Source of the DNA: Pseudomonas mediterranea CFBP 5447
GTDB taxonomy: Bacteria; Pseudomonadota; Gammaproteobacteria; Pseudomonadales; Pseudomonadaceae
Direction of reading: 5' to 3'
NCBI RefSeq assembly: GCF_000774145.1
Contig: NZ_KN322987.1
Location: 1,598,670 to 1,662,669 of the forward strand
Length of the DNA stretch: 64,000 nucleotides
The notes under the pieces were generated by a model that was not told the origin of the DNA, ran no database searches, and saw nothing but the letters and a program-made list of their open reading frames with translations. Shown here in pieces: positions 18,793 to 27,900 of this stretch. Numbering within the stretch: the stretch's first letter is position 1; the number at the start of each line of letters is the position of its first letter. A program made the position numbers and the translations under genes.

Positions 18793-19437
18793 TCATGCCG
18801 TGCGGCGCAGTATCAGCAGATGGCGTTGGCCTTGGCAACCGGGTACGGCCAGGGCGTGTTCGCTATCGAGGTTGAAATCCGACGGCAATGCTACCAGCTC
18901 ATCGGCCGGATGGACGCCCTTCATTGCCAGCCAGCGTGTTTCGACATCGCCCAGGTGGCGAGTCCAGTTGCTGAAGTTCTCCATGCTGCTGAATGCGCGG
19001 GAAATGATCCCGTTGAACGGCTGTGCAGGTTGGAACGCTTCGACCCGGCTGTGGATAACTTGCAGGTTATCCAGCTTGAGCTCGAGTTTGACCTGAGTCA
19101 GGAAGCGGGTTTTCTTGCCGTTGCTGTCCAGGCAGGTCACTTGCGAGTCTGGAAACAAGATCGCCAGCGGGATTCCTGGCATGCCGCCGCCGCTGCCGAC
19201 ATCGAGCCAGCGACCGTTTTCGATGAAAAACATCACGCTGAGGCTGTCGAGCAGATGCCTTGAAACCATCTCATCCGGATCGCGCACGGCGGTGAGGTTG
19301 TAGGCCTTGTTCCATTTGATCAACAACGCCAGGTAACCCAGCAGTTGCGCATGCTGGGCTTCGCTCAGGCGGACCCCGAGTTGACGGGCACCTGTGGATA
19401 ACTCGTCGGCGTGTTGCGAGGTGACCATCGAACTCAA
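18793..19437 (-). CDS. rsmG: 16S rRNA (guanine527-N7)-methyltransferase
   Basis: 214 residues if translation starts at the TTG (19437) that overlaps the mnmG stop (TTGA). An ATG at 19428 would give 211 residues. The TTG version matches the MSSMVTSQHA N-terminus of P. fluorescens homologues. The SAM-binding motif DVGSGGGMPGIPLAI lies near residue 77. RsmG methylates 16S rRNA at G527. Two perfect DnaA boxes fall in this gene (19050-19058, 19393-19401). The reading frame stays open far upstream inside mnmG, but that part is only an antiparallel-frame shadow. Confidence 0.93.
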   Translation of the reverse strand: MSSMVTSQHADELSTGARQLGVRLSEAQHAQLLGYLALLIKWNKAYNLTAVRDPDEMVSRHLLDSLSVMFFIENGRWLDVGSGGGMPGIPLAILFPDSQVTCLDSNGKKTRFLTQVKLELKLDNLQVIHSRVEAFQPAQPFNGIISRAFSSMENFSNWTRHLGDVETRWLAMKGVHPADELVALPSDFNLDSEHALAVPGCQGQRHLLILRRTA

Positions 19438-21329
19438 GCGCTTTGCTCCAACTGACGGCCCGCGCCGCGTTTTTTCAAATGAATCATCAACAGGGAAATC
19501 GCCGCCGGGGTTACGCCAGGGATGCGTGACGCCTGGCCCAGGGTCTCCGGCCGGGTTGTACCGAGCTTGCTCTGGATTTCCTTCGACAGGCCGGAAATGA
19601 CCGTGTAATCGATATCCACAGGCAGTTTCGTGTCTTCGCTGGCGCGCAGGCGGGCGATCTCGTCCTGCTGGCGGTCGATGTAGCCGGCGTATTTGGTCTT
19701 GATCTCGACCTGTTCGGCGACCTGGGGATCTTTCGCGCCTTGGCCCGTCACTTCCACCAGCCCGGCATAGTCGATTTCCGGCCGGCTCAACAGGTTGAGC
19801 AGGTTGTATTCGTGCGTCAGCGGCGTGCCGAATTTCGCTGCGATGGCGTCGCCCTGTTCGGTACCGGGACGGACCCAGGTGCTTTTCAGCCGCTGTTCTT
19901 CCAGTTCGATCCCTTCGCGTTTCTTGCAGAACGCCGCCCAACGCACGTCATCCACCAGCCCCAGCTCACGGCCTTTCTCGGTCAGGCGCAGATCGGCGTT
20001 GTCTTCGCGCAGAATCAGCCGATATTCCGCACGAGAAGTGAACATCCGATACGGTTCCTGGGTACCCAGGGTAATCAGATCATCAACAAGCACCCCGATG
20101 TACGCTTCATCGCGACGCGGGCACCAGCTGTCCTTGCCCTGGGCACGCAACGCCGCGTTGGTCCCGGCCAGCAAACCTTGGGCTCCGGCTTCTTCGTAAC
20201 CAGTGGTGCCGTTGATCTGTCCGGCAAAGAACAGGCCGCCGATAACCTTGGTTTCCAGGCTGCACTTCAGGTCGCGCGGATCGAAGTAGTCATATTCGAT
20301 GGCGTAGCCCGGGCGGACGATGTGCGCGTTTTCCATGCCGCGGATCGACTGCACGATCTGCAGTTGCACGTCGAACGGCAGGGAGGTCGAGATCCCGTTC
20401 GGGTAAAGCTCGTGGGTGGTCAGGCCTTCCGGTTCGATGAAGACCTGGTGGCTTTCCTTGTCGGCAAAGCGATGGATCTTGTCTTCGATCGATGGGCAAT
20501 AACGTGGACCGACGCCTTCGATCACGCCGGAATACATCGGCGAACGATCCAGGTTGGCGGCAATGATTTCGTGGGTGCGGGCATTGGTGTGGGTGATCCA
20601 GCAGCTCACCTGCTGCGGATGCTGCTCTTTCGAGCCCATGAACGACATCACCGGGATCGGCGTATCGCCCGGTTGTTCGGTCATGACCGAGAAATCCACA
20701 GACCGACCGTCAATTCGCGGTGGCGTGCCAGTTTTCAGGCGACCTACCCGCAGCGGCAGCTCACGCAGACGCTGAGCCAAGGCAATCGACGGCGGATCCC
20801 CCGCGCGGCCGCCGGAATAGTTCTGCATGCCGATGTGGATAAGTCCGCCGAGGAAAGTCCCGGTAGTCAACACCACGGAATCGGCGAAGAAACGCAGGCC
20901 CATCTGGGTGACAACACCACGGACCTGATCCTGTTCGACAATCAGGTCATCAGCCGCTTGCTGAAATATCCACAGGTTCGGCTGGTTCTCCAGGATTTCG
21001 CGGACAGCCGCCTTGTACAGGACCCGGTCGGCCTGGGCACGAGTGGCCCGTACCGCAGGGCCTTTGCGGCTGTTCAAAACGCGAAACTGGATACCACCCT
21101 TATCGGTAGCCATCGCCATCGCACCGCCGAGGGCGTCGATTTCCTTGACCAGATGGCTTTTGCCAATGCCACCGATGGCTGGGTTGCAGCTCATGGCACC
21201 GAGGGTTTCCACGTTGTGCGTCAACAGCAGGGTTTTTACACCCATGCGCGCTGATGCAAGTGCTGCCTCGGTACCGGCATGACCGCCGCCGATGACGATC
21301 ACTTCAAAACGGGAAGGGAAATCCACCAC
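19434..21329 (-). CDS. mnmG: tRNA uridine-34 5-carboxymethylaminomethyl modification enzyme MnmG (GidA)
   Basis: 631 residues. It acts with MnmE to modify wobble U34 of several tRNAs. The FAD-binding Rossmann motif GGGHAGTEAA lies at residues 13-22. Two GidA signatures are visible (about residues 270-285, GPRYCPSIEDKI, and 365-385). The C-terminal helical domain binds MnmE and tRNA. It is the first gene of mnmG-rsmG-parAB and faces the origin-like gap upstream. A perfect DnaA box lies at 20834-20842. Confidence 0.97.
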   Translation of the reverse strand: MVDFPSRFEVIVIGGGHAGTEAALASARMGVKTLLLTHNVETLGAMSCNPAIGGIGKSHLVKEIDALGGAMAMATDKGGIQFRVLNSRKGPAVRATRAQADRVLYKAAVREILENQPNLWIFQQAADDLIVEQDQVRGVVTQMGLRFFADSVVLTTGTFLGGLIHIGMQNYSGGRAGDPPSIALAQRLRELPLRVGRLKTGTPPRIDGRSVDFSVMTEQPGDTPIPVMSFMGSKEQHPQQVSCWITHTNARTHEIIAANLDRSPMYSGVIEGVGPRYCPSIEDKIHRFADKESHQVFIEPEGLTTHELYPNGISTSLPFDVQLQIVQSIRGMENAHIVRPGYAIEYDYFDPRDLKCSLETKVIGGLFFAGQINGTTGYEEAGAQGLLAGTNAALRAQGKDSWCPRRDEAYIGVLVDDLITLGTQEPYRMFTSRAEYRLILREDNADLRLTEKGRELGLVDDVRWAAFCKKREGIELEEQRLKSTWVRPGTEQGDAIAAKFGTPLTHEYNLLNLLSRPEIDYAGLVEVTGQGAKDPQVAEQVEIKTKYAGYIDRQQDEIARLRASEDTKLPVDIDYTVISGLSKEIQSKLGTTRPETLGQASRIPGVTPAAISLLMIHLKKRGAGRQLEQSA

Positions 21330-21410
21330 GCACCTCGTGCCTGCTTAATTCAGGTAATTCGGAAATAGGTTATGAGCCTGGTCCTGACGTTTTCTGGACC
21401 AGGTCGGCAA

Positions 21411-21854
21411 GTATAGGGACTTCCCCTTTCCTAAAGAACCCTTTGCACAAAATTTAACCAGCTGTGGAGAACTCGCGGTTAAAAAAATAAAAAAGAGAGA
21501 AATTTATAAAACCTTTGTTTTTATGTTTATTCTTACTGCTCACCCGTTCTGTGGATAAACTGCTACAGCCCTTTTATTTCAATGTGTACAGAGATCCTGA
21601 ACCCTGTGGTCATCTGGCGCTGAGGGGCTTGGATAACCGGTGTAAGCCTGTGGATTAAGTGAATGGTTATCCACAGAGCGGGTTATCTTCACTTTTCAAG
21701 GGGGTTTATCAACTGAGCTCAACGTCAGTTACCCACAGGGCTTAATCCACAAGCGAAACCCCATGGGCGAGCCGCCATGAAGGGCAATCGAGGGTAGGAA
21801 AAGGGAAGCCGGGCTGCAGGGAACGCGATAGGCAGCCCGTTTTGAGGGAAGGAC
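21411..21854. other. Origin-like intergenic region: AT-rich tract plus DnaA boxes
   Basis: The 525-bp gap between mnmG and mnmE holds no gene. Bases 21481-21535 are almost all A/T. Perfect DnaA boxes lie at 21550-21558 and 21667-21675. One-mismatch boxes lie at 21463-21471, 21649-21657, 21729-21737 and 21743-21751. A possible mnmG promoter (TTCTTT, 17 bp, TATACT near 21416-21411 on the minus strand) is followed by a leader hairpin, CCTGGTCC/GGACCAGG (21377-21403). A GGGCTGC/GCAGCCC hairpin (21811-21838) may end mnmE. Origin activity is inference. Confidence 0.6.
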
Positions 21855-23225
21855 TTACTTGCCGATGCAGAAGCTGGAGAAAATCCGCCCCAGCAAGTCA
21901 TCGGAGCTGAACGCACCGGTGATTTCACCCAGGAATTGCTGGGCTTGGCGCAAATCTTCGGCCAGTAATTCGCCGGCACCTGCCAGCGTGAGTTGTGCGC
22001 GACCGTGTTCCAGCGCGGCGCTGGCGTGACGCAGGGCTTCGAGGTGGCGACGCCGGGCGCTGAAACTGCTTTCCGAGGTTTGCTCGTAACCCATGCAGGC
22101 CTTGAGGTGCTCACGCAGCAGTTCCAGGCCCTCTCCTGCGGCTTTTGCGCTCAGGCTGATGGTCACGTGACCGTCGGCGCTGACCTCGAGAGCGATCGCT
22201 TCGCCGGTCAGGTCGGCCTTGTTACGGATCAGGGTGACTTTTGCCGGGTCCGGGCGCACTTCGAGGAACTCAGGCCACAACGCAAAAGGATCATCCGCTT
22301 CCGGTGCCGTCGCATCGACCACCAGCAACACGCGATCCGCCTCGCCAATGGCCTTCAGTGCCCGTTCAACGCCGATCTTTTCCACGTGGTCATCGGTATC
22401 GCGCAACCCGGCGGTATCCACAACGTGCAGCGGCATGCCATCAATGTGGATATGTTCGCGCAAGATGTCCCGGGTGGTGCCGGCGATCTCCGTGACAATC
22501 GCTGCCTCACGACCAGCCAGGGCATTCAGCAGGCTGGATTTACCTGCGTTCGGCCGTCCAGCGATCACCACTGTCATACCGTCACGCAACAAGGCACCCT
22601 GCCCCGCTTCGCGCAGTACTATGGATAACTCATCGCGGACCTTATCGAGCATGCTAAGCACATGGCCATCGGCGAGGAAGTCGATTTCTTCCTCCGGGAA
22701 GTCGATCGCCGCTTCAACGTAGATACGCAGCCCGATCAATTGTTCGGTGAGGTTATGCACACGCTGCGAGAAAGCACCTTGCAACGAACGTAAGGCATTA
22801 CGCGCTGCCTGGGCCGAACTGGCTTCGATGAGGTCGGCAATCGCCTCGGCCTGGGCCAGGTCGAGTTTGTCGTTGAGGAAAGCCCGTTCACTGAATTCCC
22901 CCGGCCGGGCCAGGCGACAACCCAGTTCAAGACAACGCTTGAGCAGCATGTCCAGCACGATGGGCCCGCCGTGGCCCTGCAGCTCCAGTACGTCTTCACC
23001 GGTGAATGAATTCGGCCCTGGGAAATACAGAGCGAGGCCCTCGTCGAGCACTTGCTGGTCGTCACTGAAGAACGGGCCGTAATGAGCAAACCGCGGCTTG
23101 AGTTCACGACCACTGATGGCCTTGGCCGCGACACTGGCCAGTGGCCCCGAAATGCGGACGATGCCGACACCGCCGCGCCCTTGGGCGGTGGCAACGGCGG
23201 CGATGGTTTCACGAGGTGCGCTCAT
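21855..23225 (-). CDS. mnmE: tRNA modification GTPase MnmE (TrmE)
   Basis: 456 residues from the ATG at 23225 (MSAPRETIAAVATAQGRGGV). An ATG 6 codons upstream is not favoured. An N-terminal folate-binding domain precedes a G domain inserted in a helical domain: G1 GRPNAGKSS (about 223-231), the G2/G3 region TTRDI ... DTAGL, and G4 NKAD. The C-terminal Cys in CIGK is the conserved FCIGK motif. It is the partner of MnmG in wobble-uridine modification. Confidence 0.97.
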   Translation of the reverse strand: MSAPRETIAAVATAQGRGGVGIVRISGPLASVAAKAISGRELKPRFAHYGPFFSDDQQVLDEGLALYFPGPNSFTGEDVLELQGHGGPIVLDMLLKRCLELGCRLARPGEFSERAFLNDKLDLAQAEAIADLIEASSAQAARNALRSLQGAFSQRVHNLTEQLIGLRIYVEAAIDFPEEEIDFLADGHVLSMLDKVRDELSIVLREAGQGALLRDGMTVVIAGRPNAGKSSLLNALAGREAAIVTEIAGTTRDILREHIHIDGMPLHVVDTAGLRDTDDHVEKIGVERALKAIGEADRVLLVVDATAPEADDPFALWPEFLEVRPDPAKVTLIRNKADLTGEAIALEVSADGHVTISLSAKAAGEGLELLREHLKACMGYEQTSESSFSARRRHLEALRHASAALEHGRAQLTLAGAGELLAEDLRQAQQFLGEITGAFSSDDLLGRIFSSFCIGK

Positions 23226-23257
23226 AAACCGGTATCCAGACAAAAGTGACAGATAGC

Positions 23258-23282
23258 AAAACGCCCCACTAGGGGGCGTTTT
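23258..23282. terminator. Terminator between yidC and mnmE
   Basis: The stem AAAACGCCCC / GGGGCGTTTT is oriented to end the minus-strand yidC transcript (T-run after the stem on that strand). A perfect DnaA box (23289-23297) sits next to it. Confidence 0.8.
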
Positions 23283-23304
23283 GTGTGGTTATCCACAGTG
23301 CAAG

Positions 23305-24987
23305 TTACGCCTCGGCTTTCTTCGTAGCCGATTCGATCTTACGCGTGATGTACCACTGTTGAGTAATGGACAACACGTTGTTCACAACCCAGTACAGCAC
23401 CAGACCGGCCGGGAACCACAGGAAGAAGAAGGTAAAGATGATCGGCATCATCTTCATGACCTTCGCCTGCATAGGGTCCGGAGGCGTCGGGTTCAGCTGC
23501 TGCTGGATGAACATGGTGGCGCCCATGATGATCGGCAGGATGAAGAACGGATCCTTGATCGACAGGTCGGTAATCCACAGCATGAACGGCGCCTGGCGCA
23601 TTTCCACGCTTTCCAGCAGAACCCAGTACAGCGACAGGAACACAGGCATCTGTACGAGAATCGGCAAGCAACCACCCAATGGGTTGATCTTCTCTTTCTT
23701 GTACAGCTCCATCATGGCCTGGGACATTTTCTGCCGGTCATCGCCATGCTGCTCTTTCAGAGCGGCCAGTTTCGGAGCCACGGCGCGCATGCGAGCCATG
23801 GACTTGTAGCTGGCGGCCGACAATGGGAAGAACAAGCCCTTGATCAGCATGGTCAGGAAGATGATCGACCAGCCCCAGTTACCGACGATGCTGTGGATAT
23901 GTTGCAGCAGCCAGAAGATCGGCTGGGCAATGAACCACAGGAAACCGTAGTCCACGGTCAATTCCAGACCTGGGGACAACTGTTTCAGTACGGCCTGGCT
24001 TTTCGGACCGGCATACAACGTAGCGCTGGTTTCAACCTTGGCACCCGGCGCAGCGGTCAATGCAGGACCGGTGTAGCCAATGATGTAGTTGCCTTTGCTG
24101 TCCTTGCGGGTCTGGACAATATTGCTTTCACCCTTCTGCGGGATCCAGGCGGTTACAAAATAGTGTTGCAGCCAGGCTACCCAGCCACCTTGCACGGTTT
24201 CCTTGAGCTGCGCCTTGTCCATGTCCTTCATGGACACTTTCTTGTACGGCTCCGAACTTGTCCACAGGGCGGCGCCCAGGTAAGTCGCGGTGCCGGTGGC
24301 AGTGCTGGAGGACGGATCGGCGCTGGCATCGCGTTTCAGCTGGGCGAACATCGCACCAGACCAGGGCTGCGCGCTCTGGTTGTCGATCAGGTAGGACACG
24401 ACCACGTCATACAGGCCACGTTTCAAGGTGAAACGCTTGATGTAGTTGACGCCATCCTTGCTGAACTTCAGGTCGACGACCAATTGGTCCTGACCGTCAG
24501 CCAGTTGATAACTTTTCTTTTCCGAGGCGTAGACCGGGCGACCGGCTGGATTGGCGTCGGGACCATTGGCGCCGATCAGGCCGCTCTGGGCCAGATAGGT
24601 CCGCTCGTTACCGTTATCGAACAGTTGGAACGGAATGTCCGGGTGATCCTGGCGACGCGGATAAAGCGGCAGCGTCAGCTGGGCGATGTCACCACCCTGT
24701 GGATCGATTGCCAACTGGAGCACGTCGGTCTTGATCTGGATCAGATCCTTGCTTGCAGCCACCGGGGCTTCGGCAGGCGCACTGGTATCGTTTGCCGCGC
24801 GTGGAATGTCATCGCTGCTGGCAGCGTTGGTACCGGAAGTGGTGTCCGGCAGGCTCGGTGCGGTATTGCTGGCTGCAACATTCTGAGTCGGCAGGGCAGC
24901 CTGGCCATAGTCCTGGTTCCATTTAAGAACCATGACGTAAGACACGATTGCCAGGGCGACGATCAGGATCGTGCGTTTGATATCCAT
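23305..24987 (-). CDS. yidC: Membrane protein insertase YidC
   Basis: 560 residues. It inserts inner-membrane proteins with and without Sec. One N-terminal membrane helix (residues 6-22) is followed by a large periplasmic beta-supersandwich domain (about 60-340). The conserved five-helix insertase core (about 350-550) comes last, with the hydrophilic-groove Arg in the segment SAASYKSMARMRAV. It lies 2 bp from yidD in the rpmH-rnpA-yidD-yidC-mnmE order. Confidence 0.97.
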   Translation of the reverse strand: MDIKRTILIVALAIVSYVMVLKWNQDYGQAALPTQNVAASNTAPSLPDTTSGTNAASSDDIPRAANDTSAPAEAPVAASKDLIQIKTDVLQLAIDPQGGDIAQLTLPLYPRRQDHPDIPFQLFDNGNERTYLAQSGLIGANGPDANPAGRPVYASEKKSYQLADGQDQLVVDLKFSKDGVNYIKRFTLKRGLYDVVVSYLIDNQSAQPWSGAMFAQLKRDASADPSSSTATGTATYLGAALWTSSEPYKKVSMKDMDKAQLKETVQGGWVAWLQHYFVTAWIPQKGESNIVQTRKDSKGNYIIGYTGPALTAAPGAKVETSATLYAGPKSQAVLKQLSPGLELTVDYGFLWFIAQPIFWLLQHIHSIVGNWGWSIIFLTMLIKGLFFPLSAASYKSMARMRAVAPKLAALKEQHGDDRQKMSQAMMELYKKEKINPLGGCLPILVQMPVFLSLYWVLLESVEMRQAPFMLWITDLSIKDPFFILPIIMGATMFIQQQLNPTPPDPMQAKVMKMMPIIFTFFFLWFPAGLVLYWVVNNVLSITQQWYITRKIESATKKAEA

Positions 24988-24989
24988 GA

Positions 24990-25235
24990 TTACTCGGCCA
25001 TCGAAGAAGAACGGGAGGTAGGGATAGGCGGAACCGGGTCATAACCGCCGGGATTCCACGGATGACAGCGACCTAAACGACGAAAGGTCAGCCAGCCACC
25101 GCGCAGAAGGCCATGATTTTCTATGGCTTCGTACGCGTAGCAGGAGCAGCTGGGGTAGAAACGACAGTGACTGGCCATCAAGGGACTAATGGCGTAGCGG
25201 TAAAACTGGATCGGAACGAGTGCCAGTTTACGCAT
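24990..25235 (-). CDS. yidD: Membrane protein insertion efficiency factor YidD
   Basis: 81 residues of the small Haemolytic (DUF37) family, with the signature YRYAISPL...CRFYPSCSCYAYEAIE and a paired-Cys pattern. It overlaps the end of rnpA by 8 bp and lies directly before yidC, so it is translationally coupled. It is thought to assist YidC-dependent insertion. Confidence 0.93.
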   Translation of the reverse strand: MRKLALVPIQFYRYAISPLMASHCRFYPSCSCYAYEAIENHGLLRGGWLTFRRLGRCHPWNPGGYDPVPPIPTSRSSSMAE

Positions 25236-25629
25236 CGGGACTGTCTACCCCTGCAGTTTCGGTGTTGACTGGCGATGCTGGCTTGTTACGGGCCAGACGC
25301 TTCCAGAGTTTGCCGAAATGCTGAATCAGTTCAGGGTTTTCTACGTCCCCCAAACCTTTGCGCGCGACGATAACAATGTCCCATCCGACCAGTGAATCCT
25401 GGTTCAGGCGGAACGATTCGCGCATCAGACGTTTGAGGCGGTTGCGCTGCACGGAGAGCTTGACGCTCTTTTTCCCGATAACCAGCCCTAGGCGGGGGTG
25501 ATCGAGATCGTTGCTGCGCGCAAGGAGCAGGAGATTTTTCCCCGGAACCTTGCCGGTAGGGGAGTCAAAGACTGCCTTGAAATGCCGGGGTGTAAGCAGA
25601 CGCTTTTCCCGACCGAAGTCCTGACTCAC
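25228..25629 (-). CDS. rnpA: Ribonuclease P protein component
   Basis: 133 residues from a GTG at 25629 (MSQDFGREKRLLTPRHF). Upstream in-frame codons would run into rpmH, so the GTG is preferred; an adjacent GGAGG supports it. It carries the RnpA signature RNRLKRLMRESFR (about residues 62-74). The protein assists the RNase P RNA in tRNA 5' maturation. It lies 16 bp after rpmH. Confidence 0.95.
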   Translation of the reverse strand: MSQDFGREKRLLTPRHFKAVFDSPTGKVPGKNLLLLARSNDLDHPRLGLVIGKKSVKLSVQRNRLKRLMRESFRLNQDSLVGWDIVIVARKGLGDVENPELIQHFGKLWKRLARNKPASPVNTETAGVDSPDA

Positions 25630-25645
25630 CTCCAGTGCCGGATTA

Positions 25646-25780
25646 TCAAACTGCCAGACGCGCACGACCTTTGGCGCGACGACGCGACAGGACGGCACGA
25701 CCGTTCTTGGTAGCCATGCGAGCACGGAAACCGTGGGTACGAGCGCGTTTGATAGTGCTTGGTTGGAAAGTACGTTTCAT
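25646..25780 (-). CDS. rpmH: 50S ribosomal protein L34
   Basis: 44 residues read directly from the sequence (MKRTFQPSTIKRARTHGF ... GRARLAV), highly basic as for all L34 proteins. It is the first gene of the operon leading leftward from oriC, with a strong promoter upstream. Confidence 0.97.
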   Translation of the reverse strand: MKRTFQPSTIKRARTHGFRARMATKNGRAVLSRRRAKGRARLAV

Positions 25781-25840
25781 GTCGTGTTACCTGGTTCGTC
25801 CACAACGGGCCGGAATGGCCCCCGTTTTAAGAGACCGGGG

Positions 25841-25869
25841 ATTCTAGAGAAAGCAAGTCCATAGGTCAA
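25841..25869 (-). promoter_or_regulatory. Sigma70 promoter of rpmH-rnpA
   Basis: On the minus strand TTGACC (25869-25864) and TAGAAT (25846-25841) are 17 bp apart, about 60 bp upstream of the rpmH ATG. Confidence 0.8.
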
Positions 25870-26343
25870 TTTCCAACCAACGTTTCCTTTAAATAGATGT
25901 TCAGGCGTCCGGCCAGCGATCACGTGTGCCAGATATAGAAATAAAGAAGGAAAGTATTTAAAGCTTTTCTGTGAAGCTTATAAAGACTAGCCAGCTGTCT
26001 GTCTGTGGATAACCACCTCAAGCCCTTGTCGCTCGTCATGTACAGAGAATGACAACTACGCGGGAAAGCAGTGCCCAGCCTGTGCTGCACGGTCGGATAA
26101 GCTGTGTGTGGAAAGGCAGGTTATCCACAGGGCGCTTATCCACCGAGTTTCACCTCCACTTGTACAACGACCTCAAGCGTGGTTATCCACAGAGCTTATC
26201 CACTGACCGCCTGTCGTCTTTTTGTGAGTTAACGCATTGATAAATCGTGGGTGAGGGTGAAGCTGCGTGTGGATAAGTGAACGTCTGCTCGCTACAATGG
26301 CCGCTTGTTTTTGCCTCACCGGCTTTCAACTTAGGGGATGTCC
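25870..26343. other. oriC: Chromosomal replication origin oriC
   Basis: This gene-free region between rpmH and dnaA is where origins of pseudomonads are known to map. Perfect DnaA boxes lie at 26004-26012, 26121-26129, 26183-26191 and 26268-26276. One-mismatch boxes lie at 26136-26144 and 26196-26204. An AT-rich stretch at about 25930-25985 is the likely unwinding element. Each central perfect box is followed 4 bp later by a one-mismatch box in the same orientation (26121/26136 and 26183/26196). Confidence 0.9.
26268..26298 (+). promoter_or_regulatory. Candidate dnaA promoter overlapped by a DnaA box
   Basis: A TACAAT -10 (26293-26298) lies 45 bp before the GTG start. The -35 region falls in the perfect DnaA box 26268-26276, so DnaA binding would compete with RNA polymerase (autoregulation, as known for dnaA in other bacteria). 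The -35 match is poor. Confidence 0.4.
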
Positions 26344-27861
26344 GTGTCAGTGGAACTTTGGCAGCAGTGCGTGGAGCTTTTGCGCGATGAGCTGCCTGCC
26401 CAACAATTCAACACTTGGATCCGCCCACTACAGGTCGAAGCCGAAGGCGACGAGTTGCGCGTCTATGCACCGAACCGTTTCGTTCTCGACTGGGTCAACG
26501 AAAAGTATCTGGGCCGGGTCATGGAACTGCTCGACGAGCATGGCAATGGCATGGCGCCTGCGCTGTCCTTATTAATAGGTAGCAAGCGCAGCTCGGCCCC
26601 GCGGGCGGCTCCGAATGCGCCGCTGGCTGCCGCGGCTTCCCAGGCTCAGGCTGCCGTGGCACCACCGGCAAACCCGGTCGCCCCCCCTCCCGCACCGAGC
26701 AAAAGAAACTCACAGAAGGTGCCCGAGGCCAGTGAAGAGCCTTCCCGGGACAGCTTCGACCCGATGGCGGGCGCCAGCACCCAACAGGCACCGGTACGCG
26801 CCGAGCAGCGCACCGTGCAGGTCGAAGGCGCGCTCAAGCACACCAGCTATCTGAACCGCACCTTTACCTTCGAGAACTTCGTCGAAGGCAAGTCCAACCA
26901 GCTGGCCCGGGCGGCTGCCTGGCAGGTAGCGGACAACCCCAAGCATGGCTACAACCCGCTGTTCCTGTATGGCGGTGTGGGCCTGGGTAAGACCCACTTG
27001 ATGCATGCTGTGGGTAACCACTTATTGAAGAAGAACCCGAATGCCAAGGTCGTGTACCTGCATTCCGAGCGCTTCGTCGCCGATATGGTCAAGGCGCTGC
27101 AGCTGAACGCCATCAACGAGTTCAAGCGTTTCTACCGTTCGGTGGATGCGCTGCTGATCGACGATATTCAGTTCTTTGCCCGCAAGGAACGTTCCCAGGA
27201 AGAGTTTTTCCACACCTTCAACGCGTTGCTTGAAGGCGGACAGCAGGTCATTCTCACCAGTGACCGTTATCCGAAGGAAATCGAAGGCCTGGAAGAGCGC
27301 CTGAAGTCGCGTTTCGGCTGGGGCCTGACGGTCGCCGTCGAGCCGCCGGAACTGGAAACCCGGGTGGCGATCCTGATGAAGAAGGCCGATCAGGCGAAGG
27401 TCGAGCTGCCCCACGATGCCGCATTCTTCATCGCCCAGCGTATTCGTTCCAACGTGCGCGAGCTCGAAGGTGCACTCAAGCGGGTGATCGCGCACTCCCA
27501 CTTCATGGGCCGCGACATCACCATCGAACTGATTCGTGAGTCCTTGAAGGATCTCCTGGCGCTTCAGGACAAGCTTGTTTCTGTGGATAACATTCAGCGA
27601 ACGGTTGCTGAGTACTACAAAATCAAGATCTCCGATCTGCTCTCCAAACGCCGTTCGCGTTCGGTGGCCCGGCCGCGCCAGGTGGCCATGGCCTTGTCCA
27701 AGGAGCTGACCAACCACAGCCTGCCGGAAATCGGCGATGTGTTTGGCGGACGCGACCACACCACGGTGTTGCACGCCTGCCGCAAGATCAATGAACTTAA
27801 GGAATCCGACGCGGACATCCGCGAGGACTACAAGAACCTGCTGCGTACACTGACCACTTGA
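26344..27861 (+). CDS. dnaA: Chromosomal replication initiator DnaA
   Basis: 505 residues from the GTG at 26344 (MSVELWQQC). The AGGGG ribosome site ends at 26337, giving 6 bp to this GTG but none to the ATG at 26338, so the GTG is chosen. Domain I (1-80) is followed by a Pro/Ala-rich linker (about 85-165). The AAA+ domain comes next, with Walker A GGVGLGKTH (about 207-215) and Walker B LLIDDIQF. The C-terminal domain has the DnaA signature GGRDHTTVLHACRKI. A perfect DnaA box lies inside the gene at 27592-27600. It heads dnaA-dnaN-recF-gyrB. Confidence 0.98.
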   Translation: MSVELWQQCVELLRDELPAQQFNTWIRPLQVEAEGDELRVYAPNRFVLDWVNEKYLGRVMELLDEHGNGMAPALSLLIGSKRSSAPRAAPNAPLAAAASQAQAAVAPPANPVAPPPAPSKRNSQKVPEASEEPSRDSFDPMAGASTQQAPVRAEQRTVQVEGALKHTSYLNRTFTFENFVEGKSNQLARAAAWQVADNPKHGYNPLFLYGGVGLGKTHLMHAVGNHLLKKNPNAKVVYLHSERFVADMVKALQLNAINEFKRFYRSVDALLIDDIQFFARKERSQEEFFHTFNALLEGGQQVILTSDRYPKEIEGLEERLKSRFGWGLTVAVEPPELETRVAILMKKADQAKVELPHDAAFFIAQRIRSNVRELEGALKRVIAHSHFMGRDITIELIRESLKDLLALQDKLVSVDNIQRTVAEYYKIKISDLLSKRRSRSVARPRQVAMALSKELTNHSLPEIGDVFGGRDHTTVLHACRKINELKESDADIREDYKNLLRTLTT

Positions 27862-27900
27862 TGACCACCAGCGCAGCTTATTAAGGCAAGGGACTAGACC

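Noticed and set aside
18793..19941. A 382-residue reading of rsmG extending into mnmG
   Set aside because: The first 170 residues are Arg/Pro/Gly-rich shadow sequence of mnmG. Conserved RsmG begins at MSSMVTSQ or MVTSQ.
22370..22400. A parS-like CCACGTGG in mnmE
   Set aside because: The core CCACGTGG is there, but the flanks differ at several positions from TGTTCCACGTGGAACA.
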